A stretch of 33,993 nucleotides of DNA from Opitutales bacterium (lineage in GTDB: Bacteria > Verrucomicrobiota > Verrucomicrobiia > Opitutales > Seribacteraceae). Each line of letters starts with the position of its first letter. The stretch's first letter is position 1. This document shows, piece by piece, positions 1 through 8,184 of the stretch. Location of the stretch: contig JAOFOL010000021.1 in the NCBI GenBank assembly GCA_028042835.1, forward strand, positions 1-33,993, written 5' to 3'. The notes under the pieces are model-generated. The model was not told the origin of the DNA, made no database searches, and was given only the letters and a program-made list of their open reading frames with translations. The position numbers and the translations under genes are program-made.

Positions 1-1
1 C

Positions 2-457
2 GCAAGAAATGTGCTTGGATTAACTGATGCAAATAGCGAAGAGTTCGCCCCTAATACCTCTGATCCAGTAATCCACATAATGGATGAACAGAAATCAATT
101 GAAGACAAAGGAGCCACCATGAGATTAGGTGCTTGCCCCTGCGTTCTCAAAAAAGGATCCGCTGCTTTCGATGCTTACGGCAAAGATGAAGTATCCGAAA
201 GACATAGGCACCGATTCGAATACAATAATAAGTATAGGGAAAGGCTTGAGGAAGCAGGCCTAATTGTATCTGGAACAAATCCCGAAAGTGATCTCGTTGA
301 AATCGTCGAAGTTAAAGAACATCCATGGTATGTCGGAGTTCAATTTCATCCAGAATTCCAGTCCAAGCCAAACAAGGCACACCCTCTCTTTGCAGCTTTC
401 ATTGAAGCCTCTTTGTCTCATAGTCTAATCCATGCTAAAGAAGGTTCTCCAAAATAA
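2..457 (+). CDS. pyrG: CTP synthase, C-terminal part (5' end outside window)
   Basis: This is the last 151 residues of CTP synthase, which aminates UTP to CTP using glutamine-derived ammonia. The reading frame is open from base 2 (Ala-Arg-Asn-Val-Leu-Gly-Leu), so the gene starts before the window and the GTG at 11 is an internal valine codon. The visible part is the class I glutamine amidotransferase domain. It has the conserved HRHRFEYNN segment and, near the end, VQFHPEF, which holds the His and Glu of the Cys-His-Glu triad; the nucleophilic Cys lies upstream and is not seen. The end is normal for the family, with a short tail. It is followed after about 60 bp by a same-strand amidohydrolase gene, so read-through is possible. 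The family assignment is firm. Confidence 0.96.
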   Translation, partial: ARNVLGLTDANSEEFAPNTSDPVIHIMDEQKSIEDKGATMRLGACPCVLKKGSAAFDAYGKDEVSERHRHRFEYNNKYRERLEEAGLIVSGTNPESDLVEIVEVKEHPWYVGVQFHPEFQSKPNKAHPLFAAFIEASLSHSLIHAKEGSPK

Positions 458-520
458 CCAAAAAAGTGTTTCTTATTTTTGTTTAGATAAATTGGGCGAT
501 GAAAGAATAGCTTTACCCGG

Positions 521-1429
521 GTGGGGAAAGCTTATAATAAGGCCATTTTGATCGTAGACGCCCACACTCATCGCTACCCTGAAGAGGTCAGTAAAGACCC
601 TCATGCTTTTGCTGCCCGTCAAAAAGAAACCCACTGGTTGGAATTAGTTGAACCTACAGGAAAAAAAAGCCTTCAAGGCTGGGTAAACGGTAAAAGAATG
701 ATCTCTGATATGAAGGCTGCTAATGTTTCTCAAGCAGTCTTGCAGGGATGGTACTGGGAAAATCCAGCTAGCTGTATATTACAAAACGATTGGCACGCTC
801 AATGGATATCAAATGACCCTGAGAAATTTATTGGATTTGCAAGCATTCATCCGGACCTTGGGCAGCCTCTTGATGAATTGAAAAAAAGGCATGATCAAGG
901 CTTTCAAGGAATAGGTGAATGCCACCCCTGGGTTCAAGGCTCCTCTCCTCGAAATCAAAAATGGATCTCCTGTATGAAGTTTGCATGCGAACGAGGATGG
1001 CCCGTGACTTTCCATGTAACCGAACCTGTAGGTCATGAGTACCCAGGTAGAGTGCCCACGCCGTTTAGAGATTTCCTTTGGCTTGCTCAAGAACTACCCG
1101 ATCTTAAGATTATACTTGCTCATGCCGGCGGTCTTTTTCCATTTTATGAACTGAACCCAAAATTACGTCCTCTTTTAAAAAATTTCTATTACGATTTATC
1201 TGCCTGCCCTTTGCTTTATGAACATTCTCTATACCGAAAGTTGGTTGATGTGGTAGGAGTAGGCAAAATCCTTTGGGCAACGGACTATCCTTTGCGAATT
1301 TTTCCCGTTATTCAAAAGGATCCAGATTTTTTAACATTTAAAAATATAATCAAACAAGAGGCAATGTTGTCAGATACAGAAGAATCCGCAATATTTGGTC
1401 AAAACCTTCTATCTCTCTTGCCGTGTTAA
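521..1429 (+). CDS. Amidohydrolase-family (Amidohydro_2) metal-dependent hydrolase
   Basis: A TIM-barrel metal-dependent hydrolase related to the ACMSD/amidohydrolase_2 family. Near the N terminus it has the metal-binding DAHTH motif (His15 and His17 counted from the GTG). Later come GECHPW, VTFHVTEP, ILAHAGG and WATDYPLR, which supply the later His ligands and the catalytic Asp typical of the superfamily. The substrate cannot be told from sequence; decarboxylation or C-N/C-O hydrolysis are the usual chemistries. The start is uncertain: GTG 521 gives the longest frame, but TTG 548 is preceded by AAGG at a spacing of 5 and would give a protein beginning Met-Ile-Val-Asp-Ala-His, closer to family members. 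The stop overlaps the start of the ABC ATPase gene by 7 bp, so the two are probably co-translated. Confidence 0.85.
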   Translation: MGKAYNKAILIVDAHTHRYPEEVSKDPHAFAARQKETHWLELVEPTGKKSLQGWVNGKRMISDMKAANVSQAVLQGWYWENPASCILQNDWHAQWISNDPEKFIGFASIHPDLGQPLDELKKRHDQGFQGIGECHPWVQGSSPRNQKWISCMKFACERGWPVTFHVTEPVGHEYPGRVPTPFRDFLWLAQELPDLKIILAHAGGLFPFYELNPKLRPLLKNFYYDLSACPLLYEHSLYRKLVDVVGVGKILWATDYPLRIFPVIQKDPDFLTFKNIIKQEAMLSDTEESAIFGQNLLSLLPC

Positions 1430-2058
1430 TTTCATTAGAAAATATCGCTCCTTCCCCTATACCGCAAAGCCACCTTGAATCATCAGAGATTTGGAACTCT
1501 ACACTTACATTTGAATCAAAATCTTCCATTTTAATTTCAGCGGATTCAGGAAAGGGCAAATCGACTTTGCTGCATTTGATTTATGGACTTCGCAAAGACT
1601 ACTCAGGCAACTTATTTATAGACTCCGGAAATGCCGAAGAGTTAGGTTTCCAGCAATGGGAAAACTTAAGGCGTGAATCGCTATCTATGGTTTTTCAAGA
1701 CCTCCGCCTTTTTTCCCAATTGAGTGCACGAGAAAACATCGAACTTATTCCTCAGTTTAATCCAAACTCTCCATCAATTTCAGAGATGTCTGAAAGACTG
1801 GGAATGATCGACTTTCTTGAACAACCCGCCCTTACCCTTTCTCACGGTCAAAGACAACGAATTGCACTAATGCGAGCTTTAAGAAAACCTTTTAAATGGC
1901 TTCTCTTAGACGAGCCCTTCAGTCACTTGGATAAGAACAATCAGGAGCTTGCATGCGACTTAATTAAAGAAGTTACTGAATACAATGAAGCAGGAATAAT
2001 TTTATCTTCCCTAGGGGCAACCCCTTCCATCATGTTCGAAAAAAACTTCATTTTATGA
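1423..2058 (+). CDS. ABC transporter ATP-binding protein, LolD/MacB-like, with altered P-loop and H-loop
   Basis: A single-domain ABC ATPase of 211 residues, about the length of LolD/FtsE-type proteins, starting at GTG inside the end of the preceding gene. Visible motifs are a Walker A-like ADSGKGKST (residues 40-48), the Q-loop MVFQD (89-93), a signature LSHGQ (139-143), and a full Walker B and D-loop LLLDEPFSHLD (160-170). Two things are odd. The first glycine of the P-loop consensus is Ala. The switch region that should read about THD is Ser-Ser-Leu-Gly near residues 195-198, so the H-loop histidine is absent. It overlaps the next permease gene by ATGA, and together they look like a half-transporter of the lipoprotein-release or macrolide-exporter type. 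The substrate is unknown, and activity may be reduced or regulated. Confidence 0.85.
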   Translation: MLISLENIAPSPIPQSHLESSEIWNSTLTFESKSSILISADSGKGKSTLLHLIYGLRKDYSGNLFIDSGNAEELGFQQWENLRRESLSMVFQDLRLFSQLSARENIELIPQFNPNSPSISEMSERLGMIDFLEQPALTLSHGQRQRIALMRALRKPFKWLLLDEPFSHLDKNNQELACDLIKEVTEYNEAGIILSSLGATPSIMFEKNFIL

Positions 2059-3446
2059 AGAATTTGTTTCCCCAAAAAAACCTTAAGCTATGTCTTCTAA
2101 TTGACGGACCAAAAAAGGAATTAGGGATCGCAACCCTTGGGTGCATTTTTGGTACTACCCTTCTACTGTTGGCCTTGCAATTATACCAAGATATAAATTC
2201 TTACTTGGAAGAAAACGAAAAGCCAAAAAACTTTTTTACCATAAATAAAAAAATAGAGGGAGGTGCCCTTGTAAACTTAGGTAAAAAAGACGATACATTT
2301 TCTCCCGATGAACTAAATAATATAAAGCAGTTGGACGGAGTGAAGCGTATTGGTGGATTTGTGAGAAATAAATTTCCATTAACCCTATACATTTGGCCTT
2401 CGGGAAAAGTGGGCCTGGGTGCTGCGGCTAAAACTGACCTATTTTTTGAATCTATACCAGATGAGTTCTTGGATTTTGTGCCTAAGGAATGGAATTGGGA
2501 GGAAGACGCACACATTGTTCCTATTATGGTACCCAAGTTTTACTTAGATTTATGGAATTTTGGACTCGCACCGTCTAGGATAGAATACCCCACTCTATCC
2601 ACTGAAGCAGCCACTGGTATGCCGATTCAAATCTTCATCGGTGACAACCGAGAAACTATCCTAGATGGTCGCTTCGTCGCCTTTAGTAAAAGAATCAACA
2701 GCGTACTGGTACCTGCCTCTTTTCTAGATTGGGCCAATCAAAAATTTGGCCAGCCAGATAGTGGAGATTTTTATTTTCTGTGGAAAAATGGCTCTATTGA
2801 TGGACCCCCGAAATCTAAATCTGATCTTTTAAACCTTCAAAGTGATAAAGCTTTTCCTTCATGGGAAGTTTCCCCTTTAGGTAATCCTGGTGAGCGTGTG
2901 CCCATTGAGACTATTGCCAGTATAGCACCCAAAGATGTACAACCATCACGCATTATTTTAGAGATCACGGAAAATCCGAGCAATGAACTACTCCAATTTA
3001 TTGAAAGCCAGGGATACGAATTAAATCGTGAATTCCCGGAACAAGACATCATAAAAAAAGGTGTTAATGGTCTCTTCATTGGCACGCTCGGAGTAGGCGG
3101 AATGCTATCTCTTTTATCTATAGCAACCTTTGCAACAAGTTTTCGCTTAGTCATTGCAAGATCAGCGGAGAGTACAAGAAATCTTTTATTACTTGGTTTT
3201 TCACCCAGAGAAATTTCTCAAGTTTTTTTTAATCGTTTTATGTTTTTATTTTCGGGAATACTTATTTTATCTTTATTTGGTTCCTTCATGATAAAATCTT
3301 ACTTAATTTCGCAAGCTCAAGAGATTGAAATAATCATCAACAATGGCTTTACTATGTTATCAATTAGTGGCCTGCTACTTTACGGAACAATTTTTCTAGC
3401 CACCAATAAATCTGTAATTCAAAAATCGGTAAATGATCTCAGATAG
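2055..3446 (+). CDS. FtsX/LolC-like ABC transporter permease
   Basis: A 463-residue membrane protein encoded directly behind, and overlapping by 4 bp (ATGA), the ABC ATPase gene. The topology is that of FtsX/MacB/LolCE permeases: one transmembrane helix near residues 23-43, a large extracytoplasmic domain of roughly 290 residues, then three C-terminal helices (about 340-362, 395-417, 433-451). The segment FRLVIARSAESTRNLLLLGFSPREIS after the second helix is like the cytoplasmic coupling region of FtsX-like domains, where the ATPase docks. No second permease gene follows, so the transporter would be a homodimer. A role in lipoprotein release, envelope remodelling or export is possible. The sequence of the large domain was not recognised, so the substrate is left open. 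Confidence 0.8.
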   Translation: MKNLFPQKNLKLCLLIDGPKKELGIATLGCIFGTTLLLLALQLYQDINSYLEENEKPKNFFTINKKIEGGALVNLGKKDDTFSPDELNNIKQLDGVKRIGGFVRNKFPLTLYIWPSGKVGLGAAAKTDLFFESIPDEFLDFVPKEWNWEEDAHIVPIMVPKFYLDLWNFGLAPSRIEYPTLSTEAATGMPIQIFIGDNRETILDGRFVAFSKRINSVLVPASFLDWANQKFGQPDSGDFYFLWKNGSIDGPPKSKSDLLNLQSDKAFPSWEVSPLGNPGERVPIETIASIAPKDVQPSRIILEITENPSNELLQFIESQGYELNREFPEQDIIKKGVNGLFIGTLGVGGMLSLLSIATFATSFRLVIARSAESTRNLLLLGFSPREISQVFFNRFMFLFSGILILSLFGSFMIKSYLISQAQEIEIIINNGFTMLSISGLLLYGTIFLATNKSVIQKSVNDLR

Positions 3447-3471
3447 AATTACTAAAAAACAATAAGTCAGT

Positions 3472-6069
3472 TTACTCCACCTTCATGACTAAAGTTTCGT
3501 CTTTGACAGAAAAGGTAACCTTCCCCCCTTCTTCAATTTCTCCAGCGATGAGAGAACGAGCTAATTGAGTTTCAACTTGTTTTTGTAAGAACCTTTTCAA
3601 TGGGCGAGCTCCATAAGTTGGATCATACCCTTTTTCACCAATCCATTTTTTGGCAGCTGGTGTAAAAACAATTGATATATTACGATCTTCTAATCTTGAG
3701 TTTAAACTCTCCAATAAAAGATCAACTATCTCGGTAATTTCTTCCAAAGAAAGAGGTTTGAAAAGAACAACATCATCAATTCTGTTAAGAAATTCTGGAC
3801 GAAAGTGATCGCGTAAGTCTGCCATGACAGACTCCCTAGCTGTCTCAGTAATTTCATGGTCTACTAGATTATCTTGTAAATAACGGCTTCCGACATTGGA
3901 GGTCATGATGATTACAACATTCTTAAAATCAACTGTGCGCCCTTGAGAATCTGTTAGACGTCCATCGTCCATTAACTGAAGTAAAATATTAAAAACATCA
4001 GGATGGGCTTTTTCTATTTCGTCAAAAAGAATTACAGCATACGGTTTACGACGCACTGCCTCCGTAAGTTGTCCGCCTTCTTCATACCCAACATACCCTG
4101 GAGGGGCACCAATTAAACGGGCAACAGAATGTTTTTCCATGTACTCCGACATATCAATCCGTACAACATTGTTTTCACTATCAAAGAGGCTTTCAGCTAA
4201 TGTCTTGGCTAGTTCAGTTTTTCCAACCCCAGTCGGCCCTAGAAACAGGAATGAACCAATAGGCCGATTAGGATCTTTAATGCCTGCCCTTGCCCGCATA
4301 ATCGCTTCGGATACCGCATCAACAGCTTCGTTTTGACCAATAACTCTTTCATGTAATATATTTTGTAATCTAAGAAGCTTTTCTCTTTCTCCCTCGATCA
4401 ATTTAGTAACGGGAACTCCTGTCCAGCGAGCTACAATATCGGCAATTTCATCAGCTGTAACTTCTTCTTTAAGAATGGAGTCCTCTCCTTTATCAGCTTT
4501 TTCAAGAGCTTCTAATTCAGCTTCTAATGTGGGAAGTTTTCCATGCTTGAGTTCAGCAACCAAATTCAGGTCGTAAGCTCGCTCTGCTCTTTCCATATCA
4601 GAACGAGTGGTCTCAATCTGCTCTCTTAATACACGCACATCATCAATCCCTTTACGCTCGTTTTCCCATTGGCGCTTGATCGTTTCCATTTTGTCACGTG
4701 CATTACCTAATTCCTTGCGGAGGACTTCAAGCCGGCCTTTACTAGGTTTGTCTTTTTCCTGCCGGAGAGCAGTCTCTTCGATTTCAAGTTGCAAAACTCT
4801 TCGACTGATTTCATCAAGTTCTGCAGGCATACTATCCAATTCAGTGCGAATCATCGCACAAGCCTCGTCCACCAGGTCAATCGCTTTATCGGGTAAAAAA
4901 CGATCCGAAACATATCGGTTAGATAATACTGCGGCATTTACTAACGCTTCGTCTCTGATATTTACTCCGTGGTGGATTTCGAACCTTTCTCGGAGTCCCC
5001 GTAGAATAGATATTGTATCTTCAACATTTGGCTGCTCAACAAGAACAGTTTGAAAACGACGCTCCAGAGCAGCATCCTTTTCGATATGCTGACGATATTC
5101 GTTTAATGTAGTAGCTCCTATGCAATGAAGTTCTCCACGGGCAAGCATCGGTTTAAGCATATTCCCTGCATCTATTGCACCTTCCGCTTTTCCCGCACCG
5201 ACAATCGTATGCATCTCATCAATAAAAAGCACAATTCTTCCCTCTGCCTTGCTCACTTCATTAAGAACAGCTTTTAGACGCTCTTCAAATTCTCCTCGAA
5301 ATTTCGCCCCGGCTAATAATGATCCCATTTCAAGCGTAAAAATCGTTTTATCCTTTAGTCCTTCAGGGACATCACCTCTTACTATTCGTTGAGCTAACCC
5401 CTCAACAATCGCTGTCTTACCAACTCCAGGTTCACCTATTAAAACCGGATTATTCTTTGTTTTTCGTGAAAGAATGCGGATGACCCTACGAATTTCTGAG
5501 TCTCTCCCAATTACAGGGTCTAATTTTCCAGACTTAGCTTGTTCGACTAAATCTATTCCATATTTTTGGAGTGCCTTAAAGGAATTTTCAGGAGTCCGAG
5601 AATTTACCTTCTGTCCACCCCTTAATTTCATTAAGGTTTCTCTTATCTTTTTTTCAGATAATTCAAAATTTTTCAGAAACTGTTTAAAAGATGAAGGTTT
5701 ACCCAAATCTGCCAAGCCTAGAAGCAAATGTTCAGTACTGACATAGTCATCCTGCATATCTTTGGAAATCTGCTGTCCCTTTTCTACAGCTTCCGTAAGA
5801 GGTGCAGAAGCATAAGATCGAGATGTATTCAAGTCGCCTGCAATTCTAGGCAAATTTTTAAGTTCTCTTTGGAGTGCAAGTTGAACTGGAGCAGTCCCCA
5901 CACCCATTTCTTCCATTAGTGCAGGAACTATACCGTTTTCCTGTGCCATCAGGGCACCGAGTAAATGCCAGACCTCTACTTCCTGCTGTCCATTTCTCTT
6001 TGCAACCTCAGCCATCTCCTTAATCGCAGATATACCTAATTCAGTAAATTTTTCAGCATCAATGTTCAT
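3472..6069 (-). CDS. clpB: ATP-dependent disaggregase chaperone ClpB
   Basis: Hexameric AAA+ chaperone that, with DnaK, pulls polypeptides out of aggregates. The order is complete. An N-terminal Clp repeat domain (about 1-150) is followed by the first AAA+ module with Walker A GEPGVGKT (about 212-219) and FIDEMHT. Next comes a coiled-coil middle domain rich in Glu, Arg and Lys (about 395-510), which separates ClpB from ClpA/ClpC. The second AAA+ module has GPTGVGKTE and [13 protein letters not shown], with the C-terminal YGARPLKR. From the ATG at 6069 the protein is 865 residues and begins Met-Asn-Ile-Asp-Ala-Glu-Lys-Phe, matching the family N terminus. An upstream ATG at 6108 would add 13 residues unlike the family. 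The gene converges on the ABC permease gene, leaving 25 bp. The upstream spacer contains palindromes that could control stress induction. Confidence 0.97.
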   Translation of the reverse strand: MNIDAEKFTELGISAIKEMAEVAKRNGQQEVEVWHLLGALMAQENGIVPALMEEMGVGTAPVQLALQRELKNLPRIAGDLNTSRSYASAPLTEAVEKGQQISKDMQDDYVSTEHLLLGLADLGKPSSFKQFLKNFELSEKKIRETLMKLRGGQKVNSRTPENSFKALQKYGIDLVEQAKSGKLDPVIGRDSEIRRVIRILSRKTKNNPVLIGEPGVGKTAIVEGLAQRIVRGDVPEGLKDKTIFTLEMGSLLAGAKFRGEFEERLKAVLNEVSKAEGRIVLFIDEMHTIVGAGKAEGAIDAGNMLKPMLARGELHCIGATTLNEYRQHIEKDAALERRFQTVLVEQPNVEDTISILRGLRERFEIHHGVNIRDEALVNAAVLSNRYVSDRFLPDKAIDLVDEACAMIRTELDSMPAELDEISRRVLQLEIEETALRQEKDKPSKGRLEVLRKELGNARDKMETIKRQWENERKGIDDVRVLREQIETTRSDMERAERAYDLNLVAELKHGKLPTLEAELEALEKADKGEDSILKEEVTADEIADIVARWTGVPVTKLIEGEREKLLRLQNILHERVIGQNEAVDAVSEAIMRARAGIKDPNRPIGSFLFLGPTGVGKTELAKTLAESLFDSENNVVRIDMSEYMEKHSVARLIGAPPGYVGYEEGGQLTEAVRRKPYAVILFDEIEKAHPDVFNILLQLMDDGRLTDSQGRTVDFKNVVIIMTSNVGSRYLQDNLVDHEITETARESVMADLRDHFRPEFLNRIDDVVLFKPLSLEEITEIVDLLLESLNSRLEDRNISIVFTPAAKKWIGEKGYDPTYGARPLKRFLQKQVETQLARSLIAGEIEEGGKVTFSVKDETLVMKVE

Positions 6070-6130
6070 AAGTCTATGTCTTGCATTTTTCGTACCGAAA
6101 AAAAACATCTACCGCAAACCTTTGATAATC

Positions 6131-6142
6131 CCTGTATACAGG
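6131..6142. promoter_or_regulatory. 12-bp perfect palindrome upstream of clpB
   Basis: CCTGTATACAGG is a perfect palindrome lying about 60 bp before the preferred clpB start and about 200 bp before nth. It resembles a dimeric repressor site. It has the CTGT/ACAG half-sites of Gram-negative LexA boxes but only 2 bases between them instead of 8, so it is not a standard SOS box. It is also unlike CIRCE. Function is inferred from position only. Confidence 0.35.
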
Positions 6143-6185
6143 AAAACAATGCATAAATTATCAATTATTAAGGGACAATTTGTTA

Positions 6186-6219
6186 GATCTAGATCCACAA
6201 GTGAGCCACAATGACTCAC
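6186..6219. promoter_or_regulatory. Paired inverted repeats in the clpB-nth spacer
   Basis: GATCTAGATC (6186-6195) is a perfect 10-bp palindrome. Five bases later GTGAGCCA (6201-6208) and TGACTCAC (6212-6219) form an 8-bp stem with one mismatch and a 3-base loop. The two lie midway between the divergent clpB and nth genes, where operators or a structured leader would be expected. A T7 run follows at 6234-6240, but the 14-base gap makes a terminator unlikely. Confidence 0.3.
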
Positions 6220-6341
6220 CTCGTGCTCGCTAGTTTTTTTGAAAAGGATTAATATATGTTTTCATTATAAAATATTCGTAAGCTTTCAAAATACATATTA
6301 AATTTCAAATTTCCTTACATCAAACCTTACCATCCCCTCAA

Positions 6342-6995
6342 ATGATTCTTCGTGAGCGAGCAGTCTACATTGATCAAAAATTAAATGATCTTTACCCGAA
6401 TCCTCCAATTCCACTTGATCATAAAGATCCTTTCACATTGCTCATTTCAGTTTTACTGTCAGCTCAATGTACAGATGCTCGAGTAAACCTAATAACACCT
6501 GCCCTTTTTAGGTTAGCCGACAATCCTCTAACAATGGCCCAAAAAAAAGTTGATGAAATCAATTCAATTGTAAGACCATGCGGGCTTGCTCCAAGAAAAG
6601 CTAAAGCGATCAGGGAGCTTTCGAGTATACTTATAGAAAAACACGAAGGTTCCGTTCCCAAATCTTTTGATGAATTGGAGCAACTCCCTGGAGTCGGTCA
6701 TAAAACTGCTTCTGTAGTGATGTCTCAGGCATTTGATTATCCAGCTTTTCCTGTAGATACTCATATCCATCGACTTGCTCAAAGGTGGAAACTGACAAAT
6801 GGTAAGAATGTTACTCAAACAGAAAAGGATTTAAAACGACATTTCCCACAGAACCGCTGGAATAAACTTCACCTTCAGATTATTTACTACGCACGCGAAC
6901 ATTGCCCTGCGCATGCTTGTCATGGACTAAAATGTGAAATTTGTAGATCCTGTTTTCCTCAAAGGAAGAATAAAGTAATTACTAAAAAGGCCTAA
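6342..6995 (+). CDS. nth: Endonuclease III-like DNA glycosylase/AP lyase with unusual cysteine spacing
   Basis: A 217-residue HhH-GPD base-excision repair enzyme that removes oxidised pyrimidines and nicks abasic sites. Visible hallmarks are LLSAQCTDARVN (residues 39-50), the helix-hairpin-helix LPGVGHKTASVV with catalytic Lys121, and VDTHIHR with catalytic Asp139. The length is usual for Nth. The C-terminal iron-sulfur region has five cysteines (188, 193, 198, 201, 204). They do not follow the classical C-x6-C-x2-C-x5-C spacing, so the [4Fe-4S] loop is rearranged or a variant type. The gene is divergent from clpB, and its stop overlaps the stop of the next gene (opposite strand) by 3 bp. Confidence 0.92.
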   Translation: MILRERAVYIDQKLNDLYPNPPIPLDHKDPFTLLISVLLSAQCTDARVNLITPALFRLADNPLTMAQKKVDEINSIVRPCGLAPRKAKAIRELSSILIEKHEGSVPKSFDELEQLPGVGHKTASVVMSQAFDYPAFPVDTHIHRLAQRWKLTNGKNVTQTEKDLKRHFPQNRWNKLHLQIIYYAREHCPAHACHGLKCEICRSCFPQRKNKVITKKA

Positions 6996-8044
6996 CCGGA
7001 ATTAACGAAAACCTTCGGGCGGGAACTTTTTAGTTTACCTATTTCTGCATCACCTAAACCGGAATCAAATAAATAAATTTCTCTGAGTGATTCTAAGGCA
7101 ATCAAGGAGTCAATTACAGAAGCCTCAAGTTTGACTCTGATTAAGTTCAAATACTCTAAATTTTTTGAACTCTTTAGCTTATTAATTCCTGTAGAATCAA
7201 TAAACTCTGCACCTTCTAAAAAAAGTTTTTTCAGGTTAGGCATATTTAAAATGTGATCAATACCAGAATTAGTCACTTTGGAATCTGTTAGATCTAGTGA
7301 AATTATATGGGGAGCAATAATTAAAAGTTTCTCCAAGTCTTCATCTTTCATAGCCAAGTCTGGATCAACAGATGAAATTACTTGAAGCCCTTTTTCAGAT
7401 ACCATGGGAAGAATCCTAATCCCTGATGAGCGCAATGTATTCCAAGCATCTTCACTCAAAATTATCTCATCAGCACTCTTAGTATCAGATGAAGCCTCGC
7501 TTTTTTGATCCTCAAAACCGAGCTCTTCTAAATCCAATCCAAACTTTGCTAATATTGGACCGATCTTTGATGGCATTGCAAAATAAGTTCCTGCAATTCC
7601 ACCAACGGCTAAAACAAATAAAAAAACAAAAACAAAAATCGTAGAAAAAAGCTTAGAAATGAAACCTTTTTCCTGAGCTACCATTATGATTTGTCCACCC
7701 TTAGCCTTTCTTAACTTCTGAACCTTAGATGAAGCTTTTTTCGGTTTACTTGGAGAGGGTTTTGGGTTCGCGACTCGACCAGCACTTGAAGTGTGAGCGT
7801 CTTTTACCCTATCTTCGCTGGGGAGTAACTTTTCCCTGTTTTCCACATTTACGACTACTTCGCTAGTAACCCTATTTTCTTTTTCATGTGTTCGTAAAAT
7901 ATCGGGGAGAATTTTCCACTCGCTTGTTCCTTCGATAAGTGCGAAATCCGTTTCTAACAATTGATTTGAATTGAAAAAAGTCCTCGCCTGATCGATTGTG
8001 TAGGGCCCAAAGGTTTGGCCATTTCTGGATACATACAAATTCAT
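6992..8044 (-). CDS. GYF_2-domain / single-pass membrane / leucine-rich-repeat protein
   Basis: A 350-residue protein with three distinct parts. Residues about 3-50 (YVSRNGQTFGPYT...SEWKILPDIL) match the GYF_2 pattern, with the GPY core and the later GxxEW-like element; GYF_2 is a small domain thought to bind proline-rich peptides. A Lys/Ser/Pro-rich linker (about 51-130) leads to one strong transmembrane helix (about 133-156). The rest, especially about 235-345, contains irregular leucine-rich repeats such as LISLDLTDSKVTNSGIDHIL and LEYLNLIRVKLEASVIDSL. There is no signal peptide, so the GYF_2 part should be cytoplasmic and the repeats periplasmic. The next gene, same strand and 140 bp upstream, encodes a lipoprotein with a very proline-rich tail. 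No specific function is assigned. Confidence 0.75.
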   Translation of the reverse strand: MNLYVSRNGQTFGPYTIDQARTFFNSNQLLETDFALIEGTSEWKILPDILRTHEKENRVTSEVVVNVENREKLLPSEDRVKDAHTSSAGRVANPKPSPSKPKKASSKVQKLRKAKGGQIIMVAQEKGFISKLFSTIFVFVFLFVLAVGGIAGTYFAMPSKIGPILAKFGLDLEELGFEDQKSEASSDTKSADEIILSEDAWNTLRSSGIRILPMVSEKGLQVISSVDPDLAMKDEDLEKLLIIAPHIISLDLTDSKVTNSGIDHILNMPNLKKLFLEGAEFIDSTGINKLKSSKNLEYLNLIRVKLEASVIDSLIALESLREIYLFDSGLGDAEIGKLKSSRPKVFVNSG

Positions 8045-8119
8045 GAATTTTCAGCTAATCCTATTACACTAACATGGGTATGTAATACAAACAGAATCAC
8101 TAGAAAAACCCTGCAATTA

Positions 8120-8153
8120 AAAACTAGGGGTTCCGCTTCGACCGAAGCAGGAA
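8120..8153 (-). terminator. Possible terminator after the proline-rich MORN lipoprotein gene
   Basis: Read on the minus strand, a stem pairs TTCC with GGAA and GCTTC with GAAGC (stem bases 8131-8139 and 8144-8153, one bulged base, 4-base loop). It is followed after a short gap by GTTTTTAATT. It lies about 30 bp after the stop of the lipoprotein gene. The U-tract is displaced by about 7 bases, so the call is tentative. Confidence 0.4.
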
Positions 8154-8184
8154 TAAAATTTAAATAATGTTTACCTAAACCAAA

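Noticed and set aside
6131-6142. LexA (SOS) box upstream of clpB/nth
   Set aside because: The half-sites CTGT and ACAG are separated by 2 rather than 8 bases, so it does not match a known LexA box.
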